Assembly: GCA_024641665.1 (NCBI GenBank)
Contig: JAHECP010000026.1
Location: 1 to 48,387 of the forward strand
DNA length: 48,387 nt
Origin: Acidobacteriota bacterium
GTDB lineage: Bacteria; Acidobacteriota; Vicinamibacteria; Vicinamibacterales; JAHECP01
Direction: 5' to 3'
The position numbers were made by a program, and so were the translations under genes. Within the stretch, counting starts at the first letter, position 1. Each line of letters begins with the position of its first letter. The notes under the pieces were generated by a model. That model was not told the origin of the DNA, did no database searches, and saw only the letters and a program-made list of their open reading frames with translations. Below, one piece after another: positions 17,488 through 25,853 of the stretch.

Positions 17488-18683
17488 GCCACGCCTCCGG
17501 CGACCTGGGGGGTCGCCCGGCCGGACAGATGTGCGCAGGCCTCCCGGGTCCGCCCGAGATACGCCTCGTAGGTGTACTTCGCCTCGGCCAGGGCCCGGGC
17601 GTTCTCGCCGAGCCGCGCGCCGCGCGCCGGGTCCGCCAGCACCGAGACGATGCCGGCCGCGAGATCTGCCGGTGTGGCGCCGGTGAGCACCGCCACCTGG
17701 TCGTCGAGCACCTGCGTGTGAGTGAGCAGCCGCGTCGCGACGATGGGCTTGCCGGCGCGGAGGTACTGGTAGATCTTCAGCGGCGTGTTCGTGCCGGTCG
17801 ATCGCGGCGACACGAGCACGTCGGCGGCGTCGAGGTAGGCCGGAACCTCCTCGGCGGGGCGCTGGCCGACGAACACCACGGCGTCCTCGATGCCGAGCGC
17901 GGCCGCACGCGCACGCTCCCGGTCGACCTGGGCCGGCTCGCCGCCGACCAGCACGACGCGCAGATCGGGCCGCTCCGCGAGGGCCACCTTGGCGGCCTCG
18001 AACAGGAGGTCCAGGCCCTGATAGGCCTCGAAGGTGCCCGTGTAGAGGGCCATCGGGGTGTCGGACGCCAGGCCCAGGCCCGCCCGCACGGCCGCGCCGG
18101 TGCCCGAGGTCGGCGCGACGCCCGCCCCGGGGGCGTTCTCGATGAGCACGGTGGGCACCTTGCCGTTCACGCCGCGCACGACGTCGGCGAGCTGCGGACA
18201 GATCACGATGACGACCGACGACCGCCGGAGCACGAACCGCTCACCCCAGCAGAACAGGCGCCTCAGGAGCCGTGACCGGGTGAAGGCGAAGTTGTCCAAC
18301 TGTTGAGGTAGACTCGAATGCATGTCGTAGAGGTGCGGGACGCCCAGCAGACGGGCCACGAGCACCCCGACGAGCGCGCCTTCCTCGTGCGAGTGCACCG
18401 CGTCGTACCGGCCGCGCCAGGCGCGCCAGCAGGTCGCCGCGGCGAGCAGAACGTCGAGCGACACCTTCGCCCAGGAGGGGCCCACGCGGACCCGGCGGAC
18501 GAACGGCGGGCGCGCGGACCGGTAGATGCGAAGGCCAGGCAGGTCGACGTCCCGCCCGAAGGGGTACGTCACGAGATCGACCGTGTGGCCGAGATCCAGC
18601 AGCGCGCGGATTCTGTGGTACTCGCTGAACGGCGTGCCCCGGGGCTCGAAAAACGGCTCCGGCGCAATCATGAGGATGTGCAT
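17484..18683 (-). CDS. GT4-family glycosyltransferase, first gene of the glycan operon
   Basis: A 399-residue GT-B enzyme beginning MHILMIAPEPFFEPRGTPFS, the typical acceptor-domain start. The donor half has ALYTGTFEAYQGLDLLFEAA and SPRSTGTNTPLKIYQYLRAG, the latter replacing the usual E-x7-E with a more diverged form also known in GT4 enzymes. The ATG at 18683 is chosen by homology; it lies only 12 bases from a TATAAT box, so the mRNA should have almost no leader and no Shine-Dalgarno site is seen. As first gene it probably acts early in glycan assembly. Confidence 0.9.
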   Translation of the reverse strand: MHILMIAPEPFFEPRGTPFSEYHRIRALLDLGHTVDLVTYPFGRDVDLPGLRIYRSARPPFVRRVRVGPSWAKVSLDVLLAAATCWRAWRGRYDAVHSHEEGALVGVLVARLLGVPHLYDMHSSLPQQLDNFAFTRSRLLRRLFCWGERFVLRRSSVVIVICPQLADVVRGVNGKVPTVLIENAPGAGVAPTSGTGAAVRAGLGLASDTPMALYTGTFEAYQGLDLLFEAAKVALAERPDLRVVLVGGEPAQVDRERARAAALGIEDAVVFVGQRPAEEVPAYLDAADVLVSPRSTGTNTPLKIYQYLRAGKPIVATRLLTHTQVLDDQVAVLTGATPADLAAGIVSVLADPARGARLGENARALAEAKYTYEAYLGRTREACAHLSGRATPQVAGGVA

Positions 18684-18695
18684 GCGCCGCTCGGC

Positions 18696-18725
18696 ATTAT
18701 ACGGCTCTGGCGCGCGGGAGGTCAA
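18696..18725 (-). promoter_or_regulatory. Near-consensus sigma70 promoter for the glycan operon
   Basis: The minus strand reads TTGACC (18725-18720), an 18-base spacer, then TATAAT (18701-18696). The predicted transcription start is about 18689, giving a leader of only 5 or 6 bases before the ATG at 18683. Confidence 0.75.
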
Positions 18726-18786
18726 CATAACTCCCGTGCTTTCACGGACATGCGGCGAATGCCACTAGCCGGGATCCGCCCGGCCA

Positions 18787-18795
18787 TGCTAGACT
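18787..18795 (+). promoter_or_regulatory. Extended -10 element before the SGNH lipoprotein gene
   Basis: TGCTAGACT matches the extended -10 form seen before several genes here. It predicts a start near 18802 and supports translation from the ATG at 18822 over upstream in-frame ATGs. The -35 is weak. Confidence 0.45.
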
Positions 18796-18821
18796 GCCAA
18801 GTCGCGCTCGTCGCTCCCAGT

Positions 18822-19886
18822 ATGTCCGAGACCACCGCAGGAACCGTCCGGTCCGCCCCGGCTGCCTTCGCCTGCGGCCGAGACCTTCGTCGCGCCGTCA
18901 CCCTCGGCCTGGCCATCCTGGCCGCGGCGTGCGGGGGTTCGCCGACCGGTCCGACGCCGGTGCCGCCAACGCGGCCGGCGGGCAAGATCGGTCTGACGCT
19001 GACATGCCCGGCCGACGTGCACGTGACCTCGCCGGACGGCCTCCCGTTCGCCGTGACGTTCGCGCCCGACACGACTGGCGGCCTGGCGCCGGTGACCGAA
19101 AGCTGTAACCCGGCGTCCGGCTCGGCCTTCGCGCTGGGGACGACCCAGGTGAGCTGCACGGCCAAGGACTCGGTCGGCCAGGTCGTGACCTGCCAGTTCG
19201 CGGTCGTGGTCGCGCCGCCGCCTCGAATCCGTTACACGACCTACATGGCCTTCGGCGACAGCATCACGGAGGGCAAGGTGACGACGGAGCCGGCGTTCCT
19301 GCTGCTGGACACGCCCGAGTCCTATCCGAACCAGCTCCGACAACTGTTCGCGGCGCGCTATCCCACCCAGACCATCACCGTTGTCAATGCGGGCCTCGGC
19401 GGCGAGAACGCCCGCAGCGCGATGCCACGCTTCCTCGACGCCCTCGCGCAGTGGCAGCCCGAGGTGGTGCTGCTGATGGAGGGGACCAACGACCTCAACG
19501 GGGGGGGGACGGCCGTCATCGCTGATGCCGCCGCGGCCGTCGAGGACATGGCCCTGGCCGCCACGGCACGCGGCATGACCGTGCTCGTGGGTACCATTCC
19601 TCCCATGCGCCCGGGCGGACTGAAGGCGCTTTGTCCAGAGTGCGTGGTACCCTTCAACGATCGCCTCACCCGGGACGTCCCGGCGCGAGGTATACGGGTC
19701 GTCGACATCTATGCCGCCCTGGTGCAGAGCATTGACATCAGCATCGGCCCCGACGGCGTCCATCCGACCGCCGCCGGCTACAAGACGATGGCCCACACCT
19801 ACTTCGACGCGATCAGGGCGGCGTTCGAGTCCGCGCCGTCTGGTGCCGGCTTGAAGGGGTATGCCGTTCATGCGAGTGGCCACTGA
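18822..19886 (+). CDS. Lipoprotein with HYR domain and SGNH-family esterase domain
   Basis: A 354-residue exported protein. A basic, hydrophobic N-terminus leads to a lipobox-like LAAAC with Cys37 as the likely lipidation site. Residues about 59-131 form a hyalin-repeat (HYR) domain, with the paired cysteines and the GTTQVSCTAKDSVGQ signature. Residues about 138-335 are an SGNH hydrolase: FGDSITEG (nucleophile Ser147), GLGGENA (block II glycine), EGTNDL (221-224, block III Asn) and DGVHPTAAGY (Asp311, His314). It likely deacylates or de-esterifies a sugar or lipid at the cell surface. The next gene begins inside its 3' end. Confidence 0.88.
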   Translation: MSETTAGTVRSAPAAFACGRDLRRAVTLGLAILAAACGGSPTGPTPVPPTRPAGKIGLTLTCPADVHVTSPDGLPFAVTFAPDTTGGLAPVTESCNPASGSAFALGTTQVSCTAKDSVGQVVTCQFAVVVAPPPRIRYTTYMAFGDSITEGKVTTEPAFLLLDTPESYPNQLRQLFAARYPTQTITVVNAGLGGENARSAMPRFLDALAQWQPEVVLLMEGTNDLNGGGTAVIADAAAAVEDMALAATARGMTVLVGTIPPMRPGGLKALCPECVVPFNDRLTRDVPARGIRVVDIYAALVQSIDISIGPDGVHPTAAGYKTMAHTYFDAIRAAFESAPSGAGLKGYAVHASGH

Positions 19887-20901
19887 CGGGCGCCACCGCG
19901 CTGTGGGCCTGCTCGTGAAGGGTCTCGTCAGCGCGGCCCTGCTCGCCGTCGTGTTGTGGCATGTCGACGTGGCCCGGCTCTGGGCCTCGGCGCGCCGGGC
20001 CTCCCTGCCCTGGCTCGCGCTCAGCCTCGCGTTCAACCTGGTGGTCGTCGTGATCGGCGCGTGGCGCTGGAACCAGCTCCTGCGCGCGCAGGGCGTGGCG
20101 ATGCGGACGCGATCGCTCATGGCATCCTGGCTGGTCGCGCTCTTCTTCAACAACTTCCTGCCGAGCAACATCGGCGGCGACGTCGCGCGCATTGCCGACA
20201 CGACCCGCCCGGCGGGGTCAGGGACCCTGGCCACCACCGTGGTGCTGGTGGACCGGGGGCTCGGTCTGCTCGGCCTCATGCTCGTGGCCGCGGTGGCCGA
20301 CAGCTCGGAGTACTGGCGCACGGGCGGCGCCGAGGGCATCGTCGGGCCGTCGGCCCTCTGGATCGCGCTCGCCGTGCTCGCGGTGGCGGCGACCTTGCCC
20401 TTCGTAGCGCCCGACCGTGTGGGTCTGCTGTTCCGGCCCATCCGGTTCCTGCACCCGGAGTGGATCGAGGCGCGTGTGGAGCGTATCGTGGAGGCGCTGC
20501 ATCGGTTCCGTTCCGTCCCGATGGCCCTCGGGTCCGGCCTGGCCGGCGCCGTGGCGGTGCAGGTGGCCCTGGTGGCGCTCTACTGGGCCATCGCGCGAAG
20601 CATGCAGGTGACCGTCGCCGTCTCGGACCTGGCCGTGATCGTGCCGATGTCGCTGGTCGTGCAGATGCTCCCCGTGTCCCTCAACGGGCTGGGCGTGCGG
20701 GAAGCTACCTTCGTCTTCTGCTTCCGGCAGCTCGGCCTGCCCCTGGAATGGGGCTTGCTGCTCTCCTTTGTCGGCGCGGTGCTGGCATTGCTGGTTTCGC
20801 TGGCCGGAGCCGTTATCTACGCCGTTCGACGGCCGCAGCCGGAGCCGGTGCCGGAGGGAGCGCTGTCTTTGACGACCGAGTCGCGGGACCCCATCGTTTG
20901 A
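19870..20901 (+). CDS. AglD/MprF-like (LPG synthase TM domain, UPF0104) membrane protein
   Basis: A 343-residue integral membrane protein with about eight helices and the family motif FFNNFLPSNIGGDVARIAD, followed by LVDRGLGLLGL. This family includes the flippase half of MprF and AglD-like proteins and is common in glycolipid clusters. The ATG at 19870 is preferred over 19861 because AAGGGG lies about 10 bases before it and directly against the other. It overlaps the SGNH gene by 17 bases, so the two are coupled. Probable role: moving or binding a polyprenol-linked sugar. Confidence 0.83.
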   Translation: MRVATDGRHRAVGLLVKGLVSAALLAVVLWHVDVARLWASARRASLPWLALSLAFNLVVVVIGAWRWNQLLRAQGVAMRTRSLMASWLVALFFNNFLPSNIGGDVARIADTTRPAGSGTLATTVVLVDRGLGLLGLMLVAAVADSSEYWRTGGAEGIVGPSALWIALAVLAVAATLPFVAPDRVGLLFRPIRFLHPEWIEARVERIVEALHRFRSVPMALGSGLAGAVAVQVALVALYWAIARSMQVTVAVSDLAVIVPMSLVVQMLPVSLNGLGVREATFVFCFRQLGLPLEWGLLLSFVGAVLALLVSLAGAVIYAVRRPQPEPVPEGALSLTTESRDPIV

Positions 20902-21032
20902 TGAACCGATGCTCCCCGACCGCTCGCTCTCCCTAAACCGCCAGCGGGTCCGACCGATAACAATACTGCAAGGACCTGCGTACATTTTCGTCGGGCCGGT
21001 GCCCGGGAGCAGGTCCACCCAGGACGTCCGCC

Positions 21033-22163
21033 ATGAAGCTCTACCGTTACTCGCTGCCCCTCGTGATTCCCGCTCTGGCCCTGGCGACCACCGCCTGTGA
21101 GGTGTCCAAGAGCGCGAACCCCCTGAGCCCGAACATCGCCGGGCCGATTCCGGGCGTGGCGATCTCGGCCCCGAAGCTGCTGGAGCCGTATGACGGCTGG
21201 CAGTTCAAGCCGAAGGAGCAGCCGGTCACGCTCCTGATCGAGAACGCGTCGTCGACGGGCGTGCGGCCGCTCTACTACCGGATCGAGCTGGCGGCCGACG
21301 CCGGGTTCACCAGTATCCTGTATGCCGACCCCAATCAGACGCCGGGCGATGGCGGCCGGACGTCGGTGCAGCTGCCGAGCGCGCTGGTGGTCGACCATAC
21401 GTACTACTGGCGGGCGCGCGCCGAGGATGGCGCCAACACGGGGCCGTACGCGACGGCCCGCAACTTCACGGTTCTCGCGCCGGTGGTGATCGACCCGCCG
21501 GCGCCGGTCGAGCCGATCGGCGGCGCGACGGTGACGACGACGTCGCCCGTGCTCCGCGTGAACAACGCGCACCGGACGGGTCCGGCGGGCGCCATCGTGT
21601 ACCGGTTCGAGGTGGCGACGAGCCTGTCGTTCTCGTCGCTGACGGGCGCCGCGGACGTGGCGGAAGGCAGCGCCCAGACGGCCGCCCAATTCGGCGGGCT
21701 GGCCTACAGCACACAGTACTACTGGCGCGCGCGGGCGAGCGATCCCGACACCACGAGCGGTTGGTCGGCGATCGAGTCGTTCGTCACCGCGGCGCCGGCG
21801 CCGGCGCCAGCGCCGCTGCCGACGCCGGGCGGGCCCTGTACCGCGATCGACCCGCTCGCCATTCTCCAGTGCCACCGCGCGCAGTACGGCGAGCACATGT
21901 CGGACAGCGAGATCGTGGCGTTCCTCAAGGGATCTGCGCACGACATCAACGTCGCGGGAACGGCGGGTGGACCGTGGGGTGTCCTGGTGAAGACCGGTGG
22001 ACACAACTGCAACGGTTACTCGTGCGATATTCTCTGCCTCGGGGACGGAGCCTCGCAGGTGCAACGCGACGTGCTCATCGATTCCGACGTTGCCCAGGTT
22101 CCCTCTTGGGGTGATCCGATGAGCGGCCCCGGCATCGTCGTCCGCCCGTGCGAGATCCAGTAG
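21033..22163 (+). CDS. Lipoprotein with two Fn3-like repeats and a Cys/His-containing C-terminal domain
   Basis: A 376-residue exported protein. The signal peptide ends in TTAC with Cys22 as the probable lipidated residue. Two Fn3/Ig-like repeats follow (about 45-150 and 155-255), each with a Y-Y-W-R-A-R-A core strand. A short Ala-Pro linker leads to a C-terminal domain (about 268-376) that starts DPLAILQCHRAQYG and contains HNCNGYSCDILCLGDG and VLIDSDVAQVPSW. I recognise similar tails from other acidobacterial proteins but cannot name a family or function. A single gene with 131 bases upstream, in which no clear promoter is visible. Confidence 0.78.
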   Translation: MKLYRYSLPLVIPALALATTACEVSKSANPLSPNIAGPIPGVAISAPKLLEPYDGWQFKPKEQPVTLLIENASSTGVRPLYYRIELAADAGFTSILYADPNQTPGDGGRTSVQLPSALVVDHTYYWRARAEDGANTGPYATARNFTVLAPVVIDPPAPVEPIGGATVTTTSPVLRVNNAHRTGPAGAIVYRFEVATSLSFSSLTGAADVAEGSAQTAAQFGGLAYSTQYYWRARASDPDTTSGWSAIESFVTAAPAPAPAPLPTPGGPCTAIDPLAILQCHRAQYGEHMSDSEIVAFLKGSAHDINVAGTAGGPWGVLVKTGGHNCNGYSCDILCLGDGASQVQRDVLIDSDVAQVPSWGDPMSGPGIVVRPCEIQ

Positions 22164-22567
22164 GGTCGAGCCGGCCGACGTGCGGCCGCAGGTGTGGCAA
22201 CCCGACCGATCGTCCTGTGACGCGGGCTGCACGCGGTCCCCGGGTGGTCCTGGCCGGGCGGCCCGCGGCGCGAGGGGCCGACCACCTGCCGGAACCTCGA
22301 CGACCGCGCGAAACCCGGGTCCATATCTACGGGGTTCCGAGAGGTGCACAGCGTGCCAGCCGCCTGTTGACACAACCCGATCTCATGCTACTCTTTGGTG
22401 GCAGGTTCGGGTTGCGGTCGTGCAGTCCCGCGCCAGTCTGGTCCGGCGCATCCCGCTTGCCGAGTCCCGCGAGGATTGAGCGAGCCGAGTCAGGACCTGC
22501 AGCTCAATGCTGCTTCCGCAGGCCATCCTAACTGTCGGCAACTGAACGAGCGAAGGAAAGGACCGTG
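22164..22567 (+). other. 404-base intergenic region with promoter and long leader
   Basis: No supported gene. The first 200 bases are GC-rich with no recognisable structure. A strong promoter lies at 22367-22394, and the remaining 165 bases would be the leader of the barrel mRNA. A candidate stem (CCTGCAG against CTTCCGCAGG, about 22494-22524) is visible in the leader, but I do not recognise a known riboswitch. Confidence 0.5.
22367..22394 (+). promoter_or_regulatory. Strong sigma70 promoter with extended -10
   Basis: Consensus TTGACA (22367-22372), a 16-base spacer, and TGCTACTCT (22386-22394), an extended -10. The predicted start is about 22401, about 167 bases before the barrel ATG. Confidence 0.7.
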
Positions 22568-23338
22568 ATGAACCAAGCGCGCGCGCTCTTCTTGTGGTCA
22601 TGTGTTGCACTACTCACACTGACGCCGGGTCCGGCGCGCGCGCAGGGAAGCCCCGCCGCAGCCGTGGATCACAGCTACGTGAACGTGGATGGCGGTGTGC
22701 AGTCGCAGTCCCAGACCTTCACGATCCCGGGGCAATTCGCGATTTACGACGAGACGGCGACGTTCTCGGCCACCGCCAAGACCAAGAGCGGCGGGCTGTT
22801 CAACGTCGAGGGCGGCGCCCGGGTGTGGCGCAACCTGTTCATCGGCGTGGCGTATGCGTACCGCCTGAAGACCACGAGCAGCTCGACGGTGTCGGCGTCG
22901 GTGCCCCACCCGCTCTTCTACGACATGCCCCGGGAGGCCTCTGCGACCGCGTCCGGCGTGGAGAACACCGGGTACGGGGTGCACATCAGCGTGGGCTGGC
23001 GCTTCGACGTCGCCCGCCACATGGACGTGCGCATCTTCGGCGGTCCGTCGGTCTTCGGCGTCACGCAGGATCTGGTGAACTCGTTCGACGTGCAGGAGAC
23101 CGGTCCGCCGTTCTCGACGGTTTCGCTGACCAACGTCACGACGACGCGCGAGACCAAGACGGCGGCGGGCTTCCACGTCGGCCTGGACGGCGCCTACATG
23201 ATCACCCGCTCGGCTGGCATCGGCCTGCTCCTCCGCTACGGGCACGGCCGCGTCAAGCTCCCCACACCCGCCGGTGGCACGGTCGCGATCGACGCGGGCG
23301 GGTTCGACGCCGGGCTCGGCGCCCGGATCCGGTTCTAG
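22568..23338 (+). CDS. Predicted outer-membrane beta-barrel protein
   Basis: A 256-residue protein. The signal peptide is about residues 1-25, ending ARA|QG. The mature part has regular amphipathic strands with conserved glycines (FNVEGGARVWRNLFIGVAY, GYGVHISVGWRFDV, GFHVGLDGAYMI) and ends in the C-terminal aromatic GLGARIRF expected for barrel insertion by BAM. The ATG at 22568 has GAAAGGA 6 bases upstream; the GTG just before it is less likely. Its function is unknown. The long leader suggests post-transcriptional control. Confidence 0.78.
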   Translation: MNQARALFLWSCVALLTLTPGPARAQGSPAAAVDHSYVNVDGGVQSQSQTFTIPGQFAIYDETATFSATAKTKSGGLFNVEGGARVWRNLFIGVAYAYRLKTTSSSTVSASVPHPLFYDMPREASATASGVENTGYGVHISVGWRFDVARHMDVRIFGGPSVFGVTQDLVNSFDVQETGPPFSTVSLTNVTTTRETKTAAGFHVGLDGAYMITRSAGIGLLLRYGHGRVKLPTPAGGTVAIDAGGFDAGLGARIRF

Positions 23339-23384
23339 GCGCAGGTGTGCGGGAATTGGGGTTTCCACGCCAACCTCGTTCGGT

Positions 23385-23390
23385 TATCAT
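23385..23390 (+). promoter_or_regulatory. Possible -10 hexamer before the second lipoprotein gene
   Basis: TATCAT lies 58 bases before the ATG at 23449, with only a weak -35 candidate (TTTCCA at 23362-23367). Read-through from the barrel gene is an equally good source of transcript. Confidence 0.3.
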
Positions 23391-23448
23391 GCCGCGCGAG
23401 ACCGCACTCGACGTCTCAACACACTTTTCTAGTTCTGGAGCAATGGCA

Positions 23449-24513
23449 ATGCAACGAAGCACCCTGGTCCTGATGGCGGTGACGGCGATCGTCGCGACGA
23501 CGCTCGCCTGCGATCGCGGTTCAATGAGTCCCGCCTCGCCAAGCACGGTTACGGCCACCGGCAACCCCGCCACGTCCGATGGCGCCACCCTCAAAGCCAC
23601 GGCTCCGACGCCCTTGTCGCCCATCAACGATGAGAGACTGAGCGGGGAGACCGAGCCGACGCTGACGGCGATCGCGGCGACCGCGAAGTACGCCACCGTC
23701 GCGCTCAAGTATCGGTTCCAGGTCTTCAGCGACACCGGTGAGCTCGTGCAGGATTCCGGGCTCGTCAATGGCCCGTCCTTCACGGTGGCGGCCGACAGTC
23801 TGCCGTTCGACAAGCGCTTCACGTGGAGGGTACGGGCCGAGTATCAGGGTGCGTTCGGCCCGTGGTCGACGACCGCGTCGTTCCTGACGCCGAATGGGGG
23901 CTACATCCGCGGGAGCGCGGTCTTCGATCCGCTGACCAACGGGCAGACGGTTGGCAAGCAGCACGGCGGCCACTTCGTGCCCGGCCAGGGCTGGCAGGCC
24001 GACACGTACTTTGACGGCATCGACTACGACATCGCGACCTGCTCGAGCTGCAAGCTGGAGTTCGACGTCACCGGTTTCGGCAAGGGCCTCGGCAACCCGG
24101 CCGACTTGAAGTGGATCTCCATGGGCGATGGCACCATGTTCGGCGGCTTCTGGGACTTCCGCGACCACCCATGGAAGATGCACCTCGAACAGCGCAGCGA
24201 CGGTGATGGCACCGGCATGAAGATCGTGTGGCGAAATGGCGCCGCCGGCGACGGCGACCCGGGCGACCATGTGATCGTCAGCCCACCGTCCAAGTACGGC
24301 GGTCCCAGGTGGGACGGTTCCCAGGTGTACCATTTCGTCTTCCAGTGGAATCCAAGTGGCTTTACGGTGACCATCGATGGAGAGGTTTGGTTCAACGACG
24401 GTTTCGTCGGTGCGTACGCCCCGCCCCACCACCGCATCTCCCTCGGCTGCTATCCACGCGGCGAGACGATGGCCGGGACCATCTATCGGAATGTGAAGGT
24501 CACGCCGTTCTAG
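23449..24513 (+). CDS. Lipoprotein with Fn3-like and concanavalin-like domains
   Basis: A 354-residue exported protein. The signal peptide ends TTLAC, with Cys21 as the lipidation site. After a Ser/Thr/Pro-rich linker comes one Fn3-like domain (about 50-150, with FTWRVRAEYQGAFGPWS) related to the repeats of the lipoprotein at 21033. Residues about 155-354 look like a concanavalin/LamG-type beta-sandwich (FVFQWNPSGFTVTIDGEVWF), a fold that binds or cuts polysaccharide. No catalytic pair can be named. The ATG at 23449 has GGAG 8 bases upstream; the ATG at 23443 is too close to it. Confidence 0.76.
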   Translation: MQRSTLVLMAVTAIVATTLACDRGSMSPASPSTVTATGNPATSDGATLKATAPTPLSPINDERLSGETEPTLTAIAATAKYATVALKYRFQVFSDTGELVQDSGLVNGPSFTVAADSLPFDKRFTWRVRAEYQGAFGPWSTTASFLTPNGGYIRGSAVFDPLTNGQTVGKQHGGHFVPGQGWQADTYFDGIDYDIATCSSCKLEFDVTGFGKGLGNPADLKWISMGDGTMFGGFWDFRDHPWKMHLEQRSDGDGTGMKIVWRNGAAGDGDPGDHVIVSPPSKYGGPRWDGSQVYHFVFQWNPSGFTVTIDGEVWFNDGFVGAYAPPHHRISLGCYPRGETMAGTIYRNVKVTPF

Positions 24514-24526
24514 GACGGAGTTGACG

Positions 24527-24570
24527 CTGGAACGGGGGCCGCCGGGTCTTCCCGGCGGCCCCCGTTCCAG
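24527..24570. terminator. 20-bp perfect hairpin between convergent genes
   Basis: A perfect 20-bp inverted repeat with a TCTT loop (24547-24550), 13 bases past the lipoprotein stop and 55 bases before the stop of the convergent epimerase gene. It probably serves as a two-way terminator, although no T-run follows on either strand. Confidence 0.7.
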
Positions 24571-24625
24571 CCCCGCCCGGCTGAAGGCGTCCCGCCGTGG
24601 CTCCCCGGCTCGGCGGACGTCCTGC

Positions 24626-25681
24626 TCAGAACAACTTCTTGCCCAGCCCGATGAGCCCCTGCTTCCAGGGCGCGCGGTGGGAAACGCCCGAGCTCTCCTG
24701 GATTTCCGGCAGGTGACTGACGTACCAATCGTAGTTCCGAATCAGCGCGTCTTTGTTCGAATACCGCGGCTGGAAGCCCAGGATCTTCTCCGCCTTGTCA
24801 ATCGACACGTACGAATCGGCCGCAGCGGTTTCGTACACCCATTCGTAGACCGGAGAGAGCCGGAGCCGCTCCAAGACTTTCAGGGTCGTGATGACCGGCC
24901 AGGCCGGCAGCGGACGCACCCGTCTCCCGTGTCCGGCGCGGTCCAAGACGGCCTGGAAGTCCTCTTTCATCGTGCCGAACTGCTTGGCGCCGACGTTGAA
25001 CACGTCATTCACCCGCTCCGGCCCCCCCACCATCGTCGTGTACACGACGTCGCACAAGTCCTCGACGTCGAGCAACTGGTAGCGGTTCTGTCCCGTCCCG
25101 ATCAGCGGGAAGTCGCTGCCCGAGTGCGCCCAGTCGTACAGGATCGCCCAGATCCCGAGACGCTCCGGCCCGACGAACGTCTTGGGACGGAGAATCGGCA
25201 CGCACAGGCCGGCCTGCCGAAACTCGAGGCACTCGCGCTCGGCGAGAATCTTCGCCTCCGAGTAGGGGCCGAGGATCTCGACGACTTCGCTGTCCTCCGT
25301 GGTGCCCTGCGCGTTGCGCCCGTAGATGGCCGTTGAGGAGATGTGGACGACCCGCTGGATCCCCTCCTGCCGCGCCGCGTGAAGGACGTTGCGCGTGCCG
25401 TCCACCTCGGTGGACATGATCTGCTCGGCCGGGTACGACGGGAGCGCGGCCGCACAATGCACGACGGTGGAGGCGCCGCGCATCGCCTCACGGAGCGCGC
25501 CGCTCTCTCTGATGTCGCCGACGATCGCCCGAATCAGGCGACGTTCCGGGTAGTCGAATGGCGCGATGTCGAACGACACGACGTTCATGCCGCGCGCGAG
25601 GAGGTAGCGAATCAGGTTGATGCCGAGAAAACCGGCACCTCCAGTGATGAACGCGGTCCCGCTCGTCCCGTTGTCCGTCAT
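24626..25681 (-). CDS. NAD-dependent epimerase/dehydratase (extended SDR), module I
   Basis: A 351-residue extended SDR. The NAD-binding motif GGAGFLGINL is near residue 13, the active-site serine lies in HISSTAIYG and the Tyr-Lys pair in GPYSEAKILAE. It is of the UDP-glucose epimerase/3-beta-HSD-like type; the exact substrate cannot be told. The ATG at 25681 is chosen because it begins 10 residues before the Rossmann strand and has GGAG 11 bases upstream. It lies downstream of a GT-C gene on the same strand, the same order as the pair at 30364-33190. Confidence 0.87.
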   Translation of the reverse strand: MTDNGTSGTAFITGGAGFLGINLIRYLLARGMNVVSFDIAPFDYPERRLIRAIVGDIRESGALREAMRGASTVVHCAAALPSYPAEQIMSTEVDGTRNVLHAARQEGIQRVVHISSTAIYGRNAQGTTEDSEVVEILGPYSEAKILAERECLEFRQAGLCVPILRPKTFVGPERLGIWAILYDWAHSGSDFPLIGTGQNRYQLLDVEDLCDVVYTTMVGGPERVNDVFNVGAKQFGTMKEDFQAVLDRAGHGRRVRPLPAWPVITTLKVLERLRLSPVYEWVYETAAADSYVSIDKAEKILGFQPRYSNKDALIRNYDWYVSHLPEIQESSGVSHRAPWKQGLIGLGKKLF

Positions 25682-25853
25682 GGAAGGGCTCGCTCCAGGC
25701 TGCACCAGTGGAATGACCGCGACGTGCTCGGGCCAGACCGCCTCCCCGGCGATTGGACTCGTCTGGCGTCGTCGCGCACGGGCACGGTGACGACACGCGC
25801 GTCCGTCTCGCGTGGCGGGGAGTCACCGACCCTCCGATGGCCACGGGTCCGCC

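Noticed and set aside
22594-23448. Frame joined upstream of the concanavalin-like lipoprotein, through the barrel gene
   Set aside because: The part overlapping the barrel gene is Arg-rich shadow; the lipoprotein signal peptide and ribosome site place the start at 23449.
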